Counted from the first letter of the stretch, positions 10,548 to 23,314 are shown. The stretch is 64,000 nt of DNA from Prosopocoilus inquinatus (GCA_036172665.1 CM069876.1:48825001-48889000), one strand, 5' to 3'. Program-made: numbers and translations. Notes: generated by a model from the letters alone, not told the origin.

Positions 10548-11277
10548 TTTGCGACGAAAACCTCGCGCGCTTCGCACTTACAAATGCGAGCTCTGCGATT
10601 ACACGAGCACCGCTCGGCAGCGTTTCATAAAACACACGTACACACACACCGACGAGAAACCGTTTCGCTGCGATATTTGCGCCTATCAGTGCGTCGAAGC
10701 CAAGCAACTCGAGGCTCACGTGCTATTAGAACACGGAGGCGAAAAGACCGTTCGAGAGAAACGCCCCCGTTACCGGCCGGTCCAGTGCGACCGCTGCGGT
10801 CGCAGACTCACCAGCTCCAACCACTTAAAAGCGCACATGCTCACCCACACGGGCGAGAAGCCTTACAAATGCGACCAGTGCGATTACAGATGCAGCCAGT
10901 CGGGGACGTTGTACTCGCATCGACTGATACACAAGGGCGAGAAGCCGTTCAAGTGCGACCTGTGCGAGTACAGGTGCTTCTCGAGAGGTATCCTGAAGAA
11001 GCACCTGGTGACGCATTCCGACGTCAGACCGCACGAGTGCAGTATGTGCGAATATAAGGGGAGGAAGGCGAGGGATCTGCAGAGGCACGTGCGTTCGCAT
11101 ACCGGCGAGAGACCGTACGCTTGTGATACCTGCTCGCGGAAATTTAAGAGCCCCGAGGATCTGAAGAGGCACGCGCTCACGCACACCGGCGAGAAACCGT
11201 TCAAGTGCGATTTCTGTGAATATCGTTCCACCCAAAAATGTAATCTGAAGACGCACATGTCTAAACACAAATCCTGA
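10548..11277 (+). CDS. Zinc-finger alternative terminal exon 2 (8 fingers)
   Basis: The acceptor ggttttgtttcag is preceded by attaacgattg, a possible branch site. One base plus 242 codons begin LRRKPRALRTYKCELC. Two fingers are followed by a long basic linker (EKTVREKRPRYRP) and then six contiguous fingers starting VQCDRC. This 2+6 layout is shared with exons 4, 6 and 8. The penultimate finger has the group-specific CSRKFKS knuckle. The stop is followed 58 bp later by AATAAA at 11335. It is a DNA-binding module with unknown target. Confidence 0.85.
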
Positions 11278-11639
11278 AGTGTTTTTCTTATAAGAAAAAT
11301 TAAAAACAGCTTTTATTATATATATATTTTTTTCAATAAACTTAGTTTTTTTTATTAGAAATATTATTATTATTTTGTCGACGAACGACGACATTCCGAT
11401 AATGAGTTAGAAACTTCTAAATCGAGAATGTCCGAATATACTCGTATTGACAGGCATGTGTATACTCGTACCGGCGACATGTCGAAAAATTGTTTAATTC
11501 TGTAATTTGCGTCTTAAAATTGTCCGTTTTAAAATTTCGTGTTAAAAATACTAATCAGGCTGAAAATTGTTACAATGTTTTCAATATCCGCGAGACCGCG
11601 GGTTGACCTTGAAACATTTTTTTTCTTTCAGTTTTCTAA

Positions 11640-13320
11640 AATTTGACGCTTCTTTTGTAATTCTTTAGTTTACATTTTTTACAGTTTTTTTAAGGAATGT
11701 TTCCTTTTTTTACAATTTCATTTTTTTAATAATTCTGATTTTGAGTTGGATGGGGTTGGGTTGACCTTGAAACTCTTCTTTCCTTCAAATTATAAAATTT
11801 TGGCAGTTTTTAACTTTTTTTTGTAATTTTTTTTTGAAAACGTTCAGTTTTTAATTTTTTGTTTAGATTATTTATAGCTTTAAAAAGAAGATAATTTAAT
11901 GAATGTTTCCTTGGGTTGCTCCCACTTAGACTGGCTTTGGTTGGATTAGGTTGGCCTTAAAACATTTTCTTTTTCAAATTTCTACCATTTCCAAAATTGT
12001 AACATATTTCAAGTAATTTTCCCGAAAATTTTTATCCATTTAATTTTTCTAAATTCATTATTTTAATATTCAAGACAATTCATGACAATTTCTTTCTTTT
12101 AACAATTCCATCTTTGAGTTGGATTTATTTGGGTTGGCCTTGAAACTTTTTTTTTTAAAATTTCTAACGTTTGGCGCTTCCTTTGTAATTTTATAATTTT
12201 TATTTTTTAACTTTGTTTTAATTTTTTATAATTTCTTTTATTTAATAATTCTGCCTTTGAGTTGGATGTAGGTGCGTTAAGTTGACCTTGAAACATTTTC
12301 CTTTTTTTTCAAATTGTAAAATTTTGGCATTTTTTAACTTTTTGCATTTTTTTTTTTAGAAATCTAATTTTTAATTTATTTGTTTGGATTTTTTATAGCT
12401 TTAAAAGAAAATAATTTAATGAATGTTTCCTTGGGTTGCTTCCGATTAGGTTGGCTTTAGTTGGATTGAGTTGACCTTGAAATTTTTTTCCCAAACTTGT
12501 AACAAGTTTTAAGTTTTTATATTTTTTTTACAAATTTTTATCTGTTTAATTTTTGTAATTTTTTTATTTTAATATTCGAGACCGGCTTTCATTAATTTTT
12601 AATTTTTCTCTTAATTTCTCTTAATTAATAGATGGCCGTTATGTTGGATTGGGTTGGCCTTGAAACACTTTTTTTTCTTTTCAAATTTGTAACATTTGGC
12701 GCTTCTTTTGTAGTTTTTTAAATGTTTTTTAACTTTTAGTTTTTTTTACAATTTTTTTCTTTTAATAATTCCATCTTTCAGTTGGATTTATTTGGTTTGA
12801 CCTTGAAACGTTTTTTTTAATTAAATTTCTAACGTTTGGCGCTTCTTTTGTAATTGTTTAAATATTGTTAACCTTGTTTTAATTTTTTACAACTTCTTTT
12901 TTTTTATAATTCTGCTTTTGAATTGGACGTATTTGGGTTGGGTTGACCTTGGGCCATTTTTTTTTTAAATCGTTGGCAGTTTTTAACTTTTTGTTGTAAT
13001 TTTTTCAGAAATCTTCAATTTTCAATGTTTTTGTTTAGATATTTCAGTTTTTTTAAAATATCTTAATGAATGTTTCCTTGTATTGGCCTTGGAGAAATTT
13101 TTTCATTTCAAATTTGTAACATTTTGTAATTTTTTTAACTTTGTTTTAGTTTTTTTACAACTTCTCTTTTTTAATAATTCTATCTTTTGGACTTTATATT
13201 TATTTTGGTTGACCTTGAAACTTTTTTTTCTCAAACTTTCATTTTTCAACTTTTTGTATAACTTTTTAGAAATTTTTAATTTGTTTAATTTTTATTATAA
13301 TTTCTTTTTTTTAATACTCG
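11640..13320. repeat. Degenerate intronic satellite (ttgggttgaccttgaaac family)
   Basis: The phrases gagttggatt, gggttgaccttgaaac, aacgtttggcgcttc and ttaacttttttgtaatttt recur in the same order every 150-350 bp, embedded in T-runs. The same family fills about 21640-23130 and reappears near 26400-26660. There is no coding content. Confidence 0.75.
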
Positions 13321-13324
13321 AGAT

Positions 13325-13792
13325 GTGGAAAGGTACAGTAAAAGCAAACCAATTAAGAAACGAATGCGATTTTACGTAAGTGATAAAAAAATGTTCCGTG
13401 TGTCATTGGCTGTTGAGGTTGGGATTAAGCGCGCGGATAATATTGCCGGGAAAAGGAACGCGCCCCCTCACGTCCCCCCCTTAACTTGCTCAGCCCCGCT
13501 CTGGAGGCCTAATTGAGCAGCAATAAATAAATTCGCATACGCGTTACAGATTTGGTTAAGATTTTGTGACGTTTGTAACTATTATTATTACTATGAAAAT
13601 CCTGAAAGATGAGCCCTGCGTCATTCATCACCGAATTTATAACCAACAAAATTTCAGTGGCACAAAATTAGGATTTATTCGTCGGTTATAACTGCAATGA
13701 TCAATGACGCAAGGCGCTCATCTTTCGCGAATAAAATCAAAGACAAACACACACACAGCTTTAAACGTCAATTAATTTTAGCTCTGTTTCAG
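13325..13792 (+). repeat. Conserved pre-exon block, copy 1 (upstream of exon 3)
   Basis: About 465 bp running up to the exon 3 acceptor are nearly identical to 23315-23781 before exon 7. The block includes ggaacgcgccccctcacgtc, aggcctaattgagcagcaat and a long stem-loop at about 13604-13730 (agatgagccctgcgtcatt pairing with aatgacgcaaggcgctcatct). It could be a recent duplication, an inverted-repeat element, or a retained splicing signal. Confidence 0.8.
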
Positions 13793-14774
13793 TTTCCACG
13801 TCAAGCAGGACGTTCCCGAAAGGCGCTACCAATGCGGAGATTGCAGCCACACCTTCTCCAAGCTAGGCAACTTAAAAAGACACGTCAGGCTGCACGTCAG
13901 CGGAAAAACATTCGAGTGCGACGAATGCGATTACAAGTGCGTCTACGCCAAACAAATGAAAGAGCACGTGAGTACTCACTCGCCGACCTTCAAGCCCTTC
14001 AAGTGTAAGCTATGCGACAATAGCTACGCTTACATGGAGAGCTTTCGCAAACACATGAGCACTCACAGCGGCTTGTTGCCGTACTCGTGCGATCGGTGCC
14101 ATGAAAAATTCGGCAAGGCTGCGGATTTCAAGTCGCACATGTTGTTGCACACCGGCGAGAAACCGTACGAGTGCGATTACTGCTCTTACAAGTGCACGAC
14201 GCTGGGAACTTTCAACAGACATCGTCGGCGACACACCGGCGAGAGGCAGTCGAAGTGCGAGATGTGCGGACCGGCATCGTTTTGCTTGGGCCAACACGCT
14301 TTGAAGCACGACGCCGAGAAACCGTTCGAATGCGACAAGTGCGACTTACGCTTCGCCCACAACTCCCAGCTGAAGAAGCACGTGTGGATGAGGCATTCCG
14401 GCGAGCAATTGTTTCAGTGTAAGCTTTGCAATTACCAAAGCAACAAAGCCGTCACCTTGCACTGGCACATCGTGAAGCTGCACCAGAAAAGAAGGAAAAT
14501 CGAGAGGCGGTTCAAGTGTGACGTGTGCGATCGCACGTTTGCCGCCGCGGCGTACTTGAAAAGGCACAGCTTCATCCACACCGCCGAGAGGAGTTTTAGG
14601 TGTAAGCTGTGCGATTACGCGACTTTCCAGATCGGACGCCTGAACGCGCATATGTTGGTACACACCGACGAGAAGCCTTATAAATGCGATCAGTGTGACT
14701 ACAGGGCTAAACAAGAGCAATACTTGCGGGTTCACATGTTTAAGCATACTGAGGATTATTTGCAAATGAATTGA
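13793..14774 (+). CDS. Zinc-finger alternative terminal exon 3 (11 fingers)
   Basis: After gctctgtttcag, one base plus 326 codons begin FHVKQDVPERRYQCGDC. There are eleven fingers. The sixth (SKCEMCGPASFCLGQHALKH) is shortened, with nine residues rather than twelve between the second Cys and the first His. The linker between fingers 8 and 9 is extended and basic (HQKRRKIERR). The exon is a paralogue of exon 7, sharing start, finger order and the shortened sixth finger. An AATAAA lies at 15239. An internal ATG at 13956 is not the likely start, because the frame and fingers continue upstream to the acceptor. Confidence 0.85.
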
Positions 14775-14878
14775 TCATCGTTGTGAAAATACAGGGTCAT
14801 TCGTTTGAAAATGATTTAAGAAAAAGACGTATTAAGAACTCTAGCTCTACTCTTTAAATCGTAGTACACACATTTTCT

Positions 14879-15095
14879 TTTGTTATAACCAAAGCCCGGC
14901 GATTCCTAGGATATCTGGTAAAGACCTGTGTAACGATGAGCAAAGCAGCGCAAATGCCTCACACACGCAAACCATTCAGCGGAGAAGTTGAAACCTGCGC
15001 CGCTCTGCTTGTTTGTCGTATTTTTACCAGATATCCTAGAAATCGCTGGTTTTTACCGGATATCCTAGATACATCCGGGCGTTGGTTACAACGTA
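14879..15095. repeat. Fold-back element with duplicated right arm
   Basis: The left arm cctaggatatctggtaaa pairs with tttaccagatatcctag (about 15023-15040). It pairs again with a second copy, ttaccggatatcctag (about 15053-15069), whose flank ccgggcgttggtt also matches the outer left arm ccaaagcccgg. It lies in the 3' region of exon 3. Confidence 0.65.
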
Positions 15096-15599
15096 AGATG
15101 TAAGTTTCGTTGTTTTTTTTTTTGTTATCTCAAATTGATCCATCCTGTATAACATTATTGCACTGTATTTGTTTTTGTTTTAATGTCATTAATTACAGTT
15201 TGGTGTTATAAGTACCACATGTACTTGTTTAATTGGTAAATAAACTTCTCGATGTTTTTTTTTGTTTTTTTTTTTTTTTTAAATAAAATCAGCCAATTGT
15301 GTTTCAGGGTTTTCGATAGTCAGCTGTTACAAAAAAAATAGAATGGAATTTTTCCACGTTTTTTGAAATCACTTTTGTTGATCCGAATCAGTGCGTCCGT
15401 CGCTTAATTAATTTCGCTTCGTTCAAGTTCGGGAAGGTCCGTCGCAGACTGACGTTTTCGCCCCCAAGTTACCTAACAGTTACAGTGTTGCCAATCGTGG
15501 CGATTTACCGCCAAGTGGGCTGTTTTTGGTGACATGTTTTTTTTTACGATGGCGACCAAAACGGGCGAATTAATTTTTATTTGGCTGCGGGTGGCAATC

Positions 15600-17350
15600 C
15601 TGAAATACCAAAATAGTTAAGATTGGCATTTAACGGTTTTTTGATTTTCTTATTTTAATTTTTTTTTCGCGCAGTTTAGCACTTAATTTTAATCGATTTT
15701 TTATATTTTAACATTTTTTTACTTCGAACTTTTCTTGTAATTAGTAATTATTAATTTTTGCTTGTCTTACATGAAGTTAGGTTGGATTGACCTTGACGTT
15801 GGTTAAACTTCGTTTTAATTAATTTTTTATTTCTTACATTTTTTACTTGCCCTTCGATTTTTTATCATTTTAACTTTTTTCACTTGTGTCGGGTTGACAT
15901 TTTTGTCCCGTTTCAATTTACTTATTTTGATTTTTTAAATTTTTTTTGCTTGAGTTGAATAAAGTCGAGTTCAGCTTTTGGGTTGAGTTTACCCTCAGTT
16001 TTATTTTAATCGTTTTTTTTTTTTAATTTTTAACATTTTTTTACTTTATTTTTTTGTATTTTTAATAAATTTTTGATTTTTTTTTTACCTTTTTTTACTT
16101 CTCGATTTATTATCATTTTTAATTTTTTTACTGACGTTAAATGAGATTAGATTGTTTGTTTGTTTGTTTATTATTACGTAAGTAGTAGAAAGTGCAGTAT
16201 AATATAATGCACCAATAAGTTGGTTGAGTTTAGTTGAGTTGTGTTGAGCTTGGGATTTGTTGAGCTTCGTTTTAATCCACGTATAAATTTTAATTTTCTC
16301 GCGCTTTAATTTTTTATAATTTTTTTAAATTTTTTTTGTTTTGGTCAGATTGAATACACTCGAGTTCATTTGTTGAGTCGGCCTGAGTTAACCTTGAGAT
16401 TGGTCGAGCTTCGCTTTAATCGTTTTTTAATTTTCGCTTTTAATTTTTTAATATTCATTTTTTTTTTGTTTTTTTTTTATTTGAGTTGAGTTCAGTTGGA
16501 TTGGGTTGACATTGAATTTTTTTTTTTAATTTAATGTCCCGTTTTAATTTTCTTGATTTTTAAAAATTATTTTTTCATATTTTCTGCTTGGATCGAACAG
16601 AGTTGAGTTCAGCTGTCGGGTTGGGTTTACCTCGAGATTAATCGAGCTTCGCTATAACTGCTTGGATTGACCTTGAGATTTGTTGAGTTTGATTTTAACG
16701 CGCGTACAAATTTTAATTGTCTCTCGCTTTAATATTTTTATTTTGATTTTTTATTGTTTTTTTAATTTTTTTGTTTGAATTGAATACAAGTTGAGTTCAT
16801 TTGTTGAATTGACCTTGAGATTAGTCGAGCTTCGCTTTAATAGTTTTTTTTTTAATTTTTACTTTGATTTTTTTTAATACCTTTTTTTTTGATTTTTTTT
16901 TTATTTCAGTTGAACTCACTTGGATTGGGTTGACTTTGAATTTTTTTTTTAATTTAATGTTCCTTTTTAATTTTCTTATTTTGATTTTTTTTATTGTTTT
17001 TTTTTTAATTCTTTTTGTTTGGGTTGAACAGCTGTTGGGTTCTATTTACCTTGAGATTAATCGAGCTTCGCTTTAATAGTTTTTTTTTATTTTAATTTAT
17101 TTTTACTTTTAATTTTTTTTTTGTATTTTTAATTTTTTGCTTCGACCGAATAAAATTAGATTGAGTCCAGTTAAGTGGTGTTGACCTTGAGATCGGACAA
17201 TGTACGTTTTTATTGATTTTTAATTTTTAACGTTTTTTTACTTTTAATTTTTTCGTACTTTTGTTTTTTTGCTTCGACTGAATTAAGTCAGACTGAGTCC
17301 AGTTTATTGGATTTGACCTTGAAATTGATCAATCTACATTTGAATTGATT
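15600..17350. repeat. Degenerate T-rich intronic repeats (ttgagattggtcgagcttcg family)
   Basis: The phrases gagttcagttg, gggttgacc, gattaatcgagcttcgctt and taatttttt recur irregularly, with long T-runs. The stretch from 15100 to 15600 is unique AT-rich DNA. No genes are seen. Confidence 0.65.
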
Positions 17351-17509
17351 TTTAATTATCAATTTACGGTCGCGCATCACACGTTTGCTCCACGTCGATG
17401 CGGATTTCCCCGAAACAATCGACAAGGGGGGAAGTGCTCTTTTCGAGCGCTCCGCCAATCTCTGCCACAAACGAAAACCCACGTAATTAGAATATCCACG
17501 CAACGAAAC

Positions 17510-17615
17510 TTATTTATACGAGGGAGAGTCAGTAAGTAAAGTACGGGCTTTCCCTCATTGAGATGCATCTCGGGACATACACCGGCGACAATTCACTCAA
17601 ACGTGAATTTCTCGA
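17510..17615 (+). pseudogene. Decayed zinc-finger fragment before exon 4
   Basis: Words such as atctcgggacatacaccggcgac survive out of frame, and the stretch resembles the fragment at 10330-10440 before exon 2. This suggests that exons 2 and 4 duplicated together with their upstream flank. Confidence 0.5.
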
Positions 17616-17643
17616 TACTTATTAATGATTGATTTTGTTTCAG

Positions 17644-18370
17644 AGTGTGCATCGGAAAGCAAAAGCGCGGAGCGCTCCGCTCCTTCAAATGCGAACTTTG
17701 TAGCTACGCGACCACCTACTCCCAAAATTTTAAAAACCACGCTTACACACACGCCGACGAGAAACCGTTTCGATGCGACGTTTGTTCTTATCAGTGCATC
17801 AGAGCCACCTACTTGAAGGCTCACATGCGAAAACACGGAGGCGGCGGCGAAGACCGCCCCCGTTGCAAGCCGGTACAGTGCGACCGCTGCGGCCGGAGAT
17901 TCGGAGACACTTCGCAATTAAAAATGCACATGTACACGCATACGGGCGAGAAGCCTTACAAATGCAACCTCTGCGACTATCGATGCAGGCAATCGGGAAA
18001 GTTAACCACGCACCGGAGGACGCACACGGGCGAGAAGCCCTTCAAGTGCGACCTCTGCGATCACAGGAGCGCCTTGAGGAGCTCTCTGAAGAAGCACCGG
18101 ATGACGCATTCCGACGACAAACCGTACGAGTGCAACCTGTGCGAGTATAAGGGCAGCACAGCGGTGCGCCTTAAGATACACGTCCGCACGCACACCGACG
18201 AGAGACCACACGATTGTAGTACTTGCTCCCGGAAATTCAGGAACACCAAGGATTTGAAGAACCACGTGCGGACGCACACCGGCGAGAAACCGTTTAAGTG
18301 CGACTTCTGTGATTACCGCTCCACGCAAAAAACTAACGTAAAGACTCACATGTCTAAACATAAATTTTAA
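17644..18370 (+). CDS. Zinc-finger alternative terminal exon 4 (8 fingers)
   Basis: The acceptor gattttgtttcag follows ttattaatgattg. One base plus 241 codons begin VCIGKQKRGALRSFKCELC. Two fingers, a basic Gly-rich linker (GGGGEDRPRCKP) and six fingers give the same 2+6 plan as exons 2, 6 and 8. The seventh finger has the CSRKFRN knuckle. AATAAA lies at 18378, eight bases after the stop. The last codons and the 3' UTR (taaattttaaatttagaaat) match those of exon 6 exactly, so the pair is a recent duplication or has been converted. Confidence 0.85.
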
Positions 18371-18424
18371 ATTTAGAAATAAAGAGATTGTTGTAAATAC
18401 TAAGAGGGTGGTTTAATATCGCGC

Positions 18425-18605
18425 TTGGGATGCACGTGCGTTCACATACTGGCGAGAAACCATACAGTTGCGGCATTTGCTCTCGAAAATTTAAGTGTTC
18501 GCTAAATTTGAGGAAGCATTTGTGGACGCACACCGGCGAAAAACCATTTAAATGCGACTTCCACCCCAAAAATAAAAAATAACCTAAAGATACACATGTC
18601 AAAGA
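18425..18605 (+). pseudogene. Truncated zinc-finger cassette (3' end only)
   Basis: It preserves one near-intact finger with the CSRKFK knuckle and part of the last two (cgtgcgttcacatactggcg, ttgctctcgaaaatttaag, cacaccggcgaaaaacc). A frame break follows before aaagatacacatgtcaaag. There is no 5' half and no acceptor. It is the decayed tail of an exon 5-like cassette. Confidence 0.75.
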
Positions 18606-18712
18606 AAAGTATTGTGGATGAGTTTGTAAATTGAAAGGTATTATAGGCTTTTATTATAAACCAAGCTGTTTTTTTTTTTAAATAAACTTGTTAATTATTG
18701 GCTTTGTTTCAG

Positions 18713-19394
18713 TTTGCGCGTCAAACGAGCGCCCGCACTGCTTCGCACTTACGAATGCGAACTCTGCGACTTCGCGACCATCATTCCGGAAAATTTCATA
18801 AAACACGCCTATACACACGCAAGAGAGAAGCCGTTCCGCTGTGACATCTGTTCCTTTCAATTCACCCAATTCAAGGAGTTCAAGGCTCACGTGTTGAAGC
18901 ACGAAGACGAAAGCACCTTCGGCGGATTTCAAGCGGAAGGCTCGAAATTGCGCCCGTCCGCGCGCACCGACGAGAAGCCCCACAAATGTCACCACTGCGA
19001 TTACACCAGTAAGCACTCGGGAGCGTTGAAGAGACATCTGCAGGTGCACACGGGCGAGAAGCCGTGGAATTGTGTGCTCTGCAATTTTAGATGCGCTGCG
19101 AGCAGCACCTTGAGGACGCACATGATGATCCATACCGGCCTCAAACCATATCAATGCAATCTGTGCGAGTACAAAGCGCGCGCGGCGGCGCAGCTTACGA
19201 TACACATGCGTACGCACACCGGCGAGAAACCGTACAGTTGCGACACTTGCTCTCGAAAGTTCAAGTGTTCCTCGTATTTGAAGAAGCATTTACGGACGCA
19301 TACCGGCGAGAAACCGTATAAATGTAACCTGTGCGATTACCGTTCTGCCCAAAGCAGTCGTATAAATAGACACATGTCTGTACATAGAAAATAA
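18713..19394 (+). CDS. Zinc-finger alternative terminal exon 5 (7 fingers)
   Basis: The acceptor ggctttgtttcag follows ttgttaattattg. One base plus 226 codons begin LRVKRAPALLRTYECELC. Two fingers are followed by an insert of about 25 residues (FGGFQAEGSKLRPSARTDEK) and five fingers. Compared with its sisters it lacks the VQCDRC finger after the linker, so the plan is 2+5. The sixth finger carries the CSRKFKCSS knuckle. AATAAA overlaps the stop region at 19393. Confidence 0.85.
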
Positions 19395-19649
19395 TAAAAT
19401 AAATTGATTTTCAGAGGAGAGAATTTATTATAATTTCTGTTTTAAAATTATAAATAATTACTTACATGTTGCTTTTTTCTTCGAACGATTAGCGTCGCTT
19501 TCAGAGTATTCTACATCTTGTTTTAACCGCATCTAATAATTAAAAAAATAATACAGATGTGCACGCATACCGGCGAAATTTGCCGATATTCTTACGAAAT
19601 GTGAAGTTGTTTCCCTATACTCAAAGCAAAAATTAAGTTTGACATTTAA

Positions 19650-20640
19650 CCACTTTTTTTCAGTTTTATTTTTATTTATTATTTATTAATTTTTAAAATT
19701 TATTTGGTTTCATTGGCTTTTTATTTATTTTTTATAATTTTTTTTGCTTGGATTAGTTTTCTTTTTTTCTTTTTTAATATTTCTTTGCTTAGATTACTTT
19801 TCTTTTTTTTAATAATTTTTTTATTTTTTTTTACTTAGGTTGGTTTTCTTTTCTATTAATTTTTTAAATTTATTTTCTTGGGTTAGTTTTCTCTTTTTAT
19901 TATTTTTTTTGCGTTAGTTTTCTTTTTTTATTTGTTTTTAAAATTTTTGTTTCCTATTTTTTTATTATTTTTTTAAAATTTCATTGCTTTGGTTACTTTT
20001 CTTTTTTTTTATTAATTTTTTCTTTTTTTTACTTAAGTTGGCTGCTTTTCTTATTATTTTTTTAAATTTATTTACTTGGGTTACTTTTCTTTTTCCTATT
20101 AGTTTTTTTGCTTGGGTTAGTTTTCTTTTTTTTATTAATTTTTTAAAAATTTTTGGTTTGGTTAGTTTTCTTTTTTATAATTTTTTTTAATGTATTTACT
20201 TGGGTTAGTTTTCTTTTTTTATTAATTCTTTCGCTTGGATTAGTTTTCTTTTTTATTAACTTTTTAAAATTTTTGCTTGAGTTAGTTTTCTTTTTTTTTA
20301 TTGGTTTTTTGCTTGGGCTAGTTTTATTTTTTAGTAATTAAAAAAAAATTGCTTGAGTTAAGTTTTCTTTTTTTATATTATTTTTTTAATTTTTTTTTTG
20401 CATGCGTTAAATAGAACTATTAAAAAAAAATTGCTTGAGTTAAGTTTTCTTTTTTTATATTATTTTTTTAATTTTTTTTTTGCATGCGTTAAATAGAACT
20501 AAATTGGATTATGTTGACGTTGTGATTGATTGAGCTTAATTTTAATTAATTTTTAATATTTTTTTTACTTTTATTTTTTTTAAGTTTTTGTGGAGTTGTG
20601 CTAAGTGGTTGGTTGCATTGACCTTGACGTTGGTTAAACT
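19650..20640. repeat. T-rich tandem repeat of about 55-65 bp (gcttgggttagttttc)
   Basis: The core cttgggttagttttctttttt with attaattttttaaaattt recurs about a dozen times on a T-rich background. A longer piece of about 85 bp is duplicated exactly at about 20330-20500. No protein is credible here: the open frames are Phe/Leu-rich artefacts. Confidence 0.75.
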
Positions 20641-20744
20641 TCATTCTATTTTTAATTTTTAACATTTCTTCACCCTCTTTTCGTTGTATTTTTATAATTT
20701 TTATCAATAAACTTATTAACGATTGACTCTGTCGTTTGTTTCAG

Positions 20745-21489
20745 TGCGTACGTCATCAAACAAGAACCCGGCGCGCTTCGCCCTTTCAAATGCGAACTGT
20801 GCGATTACGCGAGCGCCATCTCGCGAAATTTCATTAAGCACACGTACACGCACACCAAGGAGAAGCCGTTCCGATGCGACGCTTGCTCCTACCAGTGCGT
20901 TCAAGCCAAAGAATTCAAGGCGCACGTGTTGACGCATTCCGGCGAGAACGCCTGCGACGATTTGCAAGCGAAGCGCTCGCGCTACAAGCCGGCGCAGTGC
21001 GACCGCTGCGGCCTGAAACTGACGAGCGCCGACCACTTAAAACTGCACATGTTCACGCACACGGGCGAAAAGCCTTACAAGTGTGACGTCTGCGATTATA
21101 GAAGCAGGCAGTTGGGAACGTTGAACACACATCGGCTGGTGCACACCGGCGAGAAACCGTTCCAGTGTGACCTCTGCGATTACAGGAGCGCTTTAAGAAG
21201 TACGCTGAGGACGCACATGATGACGCACTCGGGCGTCAAGCCATACGAGTGCAATCTGTGCGAATACAAGGGGTGCTCGGCGGGGAAGCTCAAGCTGCAC
21301 ATGCGTTCGCACACCGGCGAAAGGCCGTACAGTTGCAGCACTTGCCTGCGGAAGTTTAAGAGCTCCAAGAATTTGAAGAGGCATTTGTTCACGCATACCG
21401 GCGAGAAACCGCATAAGTGCGACTACTGCGATTACCGTTCCACCCAGAGGAGTAACGTGAAGACGCACATGTCTAAACATAAATTTTAA
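20745..21489 (+). CDS. Zinc-finger alternative terminal exon 6 (8 fingers)
   Basis: The acceptor gtcgtttgtttcag follows ttattaacgattg. One base plus 247 codons begin AYVIKQEPGALRPFKCELC. It has two fingers, a linker (ENACDDLQAKRSRYKP) and six fingers, with the CLRKFKSS knuckle in the seventh. The true exon start is well upstream of the first TTG/ATG-led frame, since the first two fingers lie before it. AATAAA is at 21498. The 3' UTR start is identical to that of exon 4. Confidence 0.85.
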
Positions 21490-21639
21490 ATTTAGAAATA
21501 AAGAGATTGCGCTGAAAAATTTTTTTTTTTAATATAAGCCAGTCCGGCTTTCATAAGTTTTTTTTTCTCCTACGCTCTCTTAATAAACAGATGGCGTTCC
21601 TGATGTTCACTGCTTTGCGTCACTCTCGGAAAATTCTGG

Positions 21640-23130
21640 GCTGGCCTTGAAACAATATTTTTGCTTTCATATTACGTTTGGTGCTTCCTTTTTCTAATTT
21701 TAAAAAAAATTTAACTTTGCTTTAATTCTTGATTTTTTTAAATAATTTTTAAATCTGATTTTGTATCAGATGTATTTGGGTTGGGCTGACCTTGAAACAT
21801 TATTTTTAAATTGAAATTTTTTGGCAGTTCTTAACTTTTTGTAATTTTTCTAGAAATCTAATTTTTATTTTTTTTAGATTTTTTATAATTTAAAAAAATA
21901 ATAATTTAATGACTGTTTCCTTGAATTGCTTCAACTGTATTGGCTTTAGTTGGATTGGGTTGACCTTGAAACATTTTTTTCTGGCGTTTCTGTTGTAATC
22001 TTTTAAATACTTTTTTAAACTTTGTTTTAATTTTTTACTTCTTTTTAATAATTCTGCTTTTGAGTTGGGTTGGGTTGACCTTGAAACGTTTTCTTTCAAA
22101 TTGTTTGGATATATTTGAAAATTTTAGCAGTGTTTAACTTTTTTGTAATTTTTTCAGATATCTTTAATTTTAATTTTTCTTTTTGATTAGATACTTTAGT
22201 TTTTTGAAATATTTAATGAAAGTTTCCTTGGGTTAACCTTGAATTTTTTTTTTCCAAATTGTAAAATCTTGGCAGTTTTCAACTTTTTGTAATTTTTTTT
22301 AGAAAGCATTAATTTTTATTTTTTTAAATTTTTTTTATAATTTGATGAATTTTGGGTTGACCCTAAAACATTTTTTTTCAAGTTTCTAACGTTCGGCGCT
22401 TTTGTAATTTTTTTTATATTCTTTTAACTTTGTTTTAATTTTTACAACTTCTTTTTTTTTAATAATTCTACTTTTGAGTTGAACGTATTTCAGTTGGGTT
22501 GACCTTGAAACTTTTTTTTTGCCAAATTGTAAAATTTTGGCAATTTTTAATTTTTTTGTTTAGATTTTTTGTAGTTAAAAAAATAATTTTATGAGAATAT
22601 TTTCTTGGTTTGCTTCCAGTTAGGTTGGCTTCGATTGTATCGGCTTTAGTTGGATTGGGTTGACCTTGAAACATTTTTTTTTCCCTAATTTCTAACGTTT
22701 GGGCGCTTTTTTGTACTTTTTAAAATATTTTTTAACTTTGTTTTAATTTTTACAACTTCGTTTTTTTAATAATTCTGCTTTTGAGTTGAACGTATTTGGA
22801 TTGGGTTGACCTTGAAACATTTATTTTTTTTTCACATTATTTTAATTTTAGCAGCTTTTGAGCTTTTTTATAATTTTTTCACAAATTTTGATTTTCATTT
22901 TTTTTTTAATTTTTGTTTTTAAAAAAATTTCCTTTGGTTGGCCTTTTTAAAAATATTTTTTAGCTTTGTTTCAGTTTTATACAATTAATTTAATTTTTTT
23001 TAATACTTTTTAATAATCTTTGAGTTAGATTTATTTGGGTTGACCTTGAAACTTTTTTTTTGCTCAAACTTGTAACATATTTTAAATTTCTGTAATTTAA
23101 AAAAAAAATTAATTTGTTTAATTTTTATTT
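21640..23130. repeat. Degenerate intronic satellite (same family as 11640-13320)
   Basis: Repeated gggttgaccttgaaac, aacgtttggcgctt and ttttaataattctgcttttgag units are present. Its position before exon 7 mirrors the copy before exon 3, so the satellite probably travelled with the duplicated cassette. Confidence 0.75.
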
Positions 23131-23314
23131 CAATCCTCGCGACCGGTTTTCATTAGTTTTTCATTTTTTTTTCTTACTCTCTCTTAATTAATAGATGGCG
23201 TTTTTGATACACTGCTTCGCGTCACTCTTAGAAATTGTTCTAGCACAGGCGTCAGCATGAAAATCGAAAAAAAAACGAATAAGTAATAACCCTACTATTC
23301 GATACCCATCAATG

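Noticed and set aside
10825..11394. Minus-strand open frames opposite the zinc-finger exons
   Set aside because: They mirror the codon bias of the finger repeats on the plus strand (Val/Ala/Leu-rich shadows) and recur opposite every finger exon.
13083..13379. Phe/Leu-rich plus-strand frames (also 16864, 19984, 26627, 27000) as membrane proteins
   Set aside because: They are products of T-rich repeats, without splice signals or complexity.
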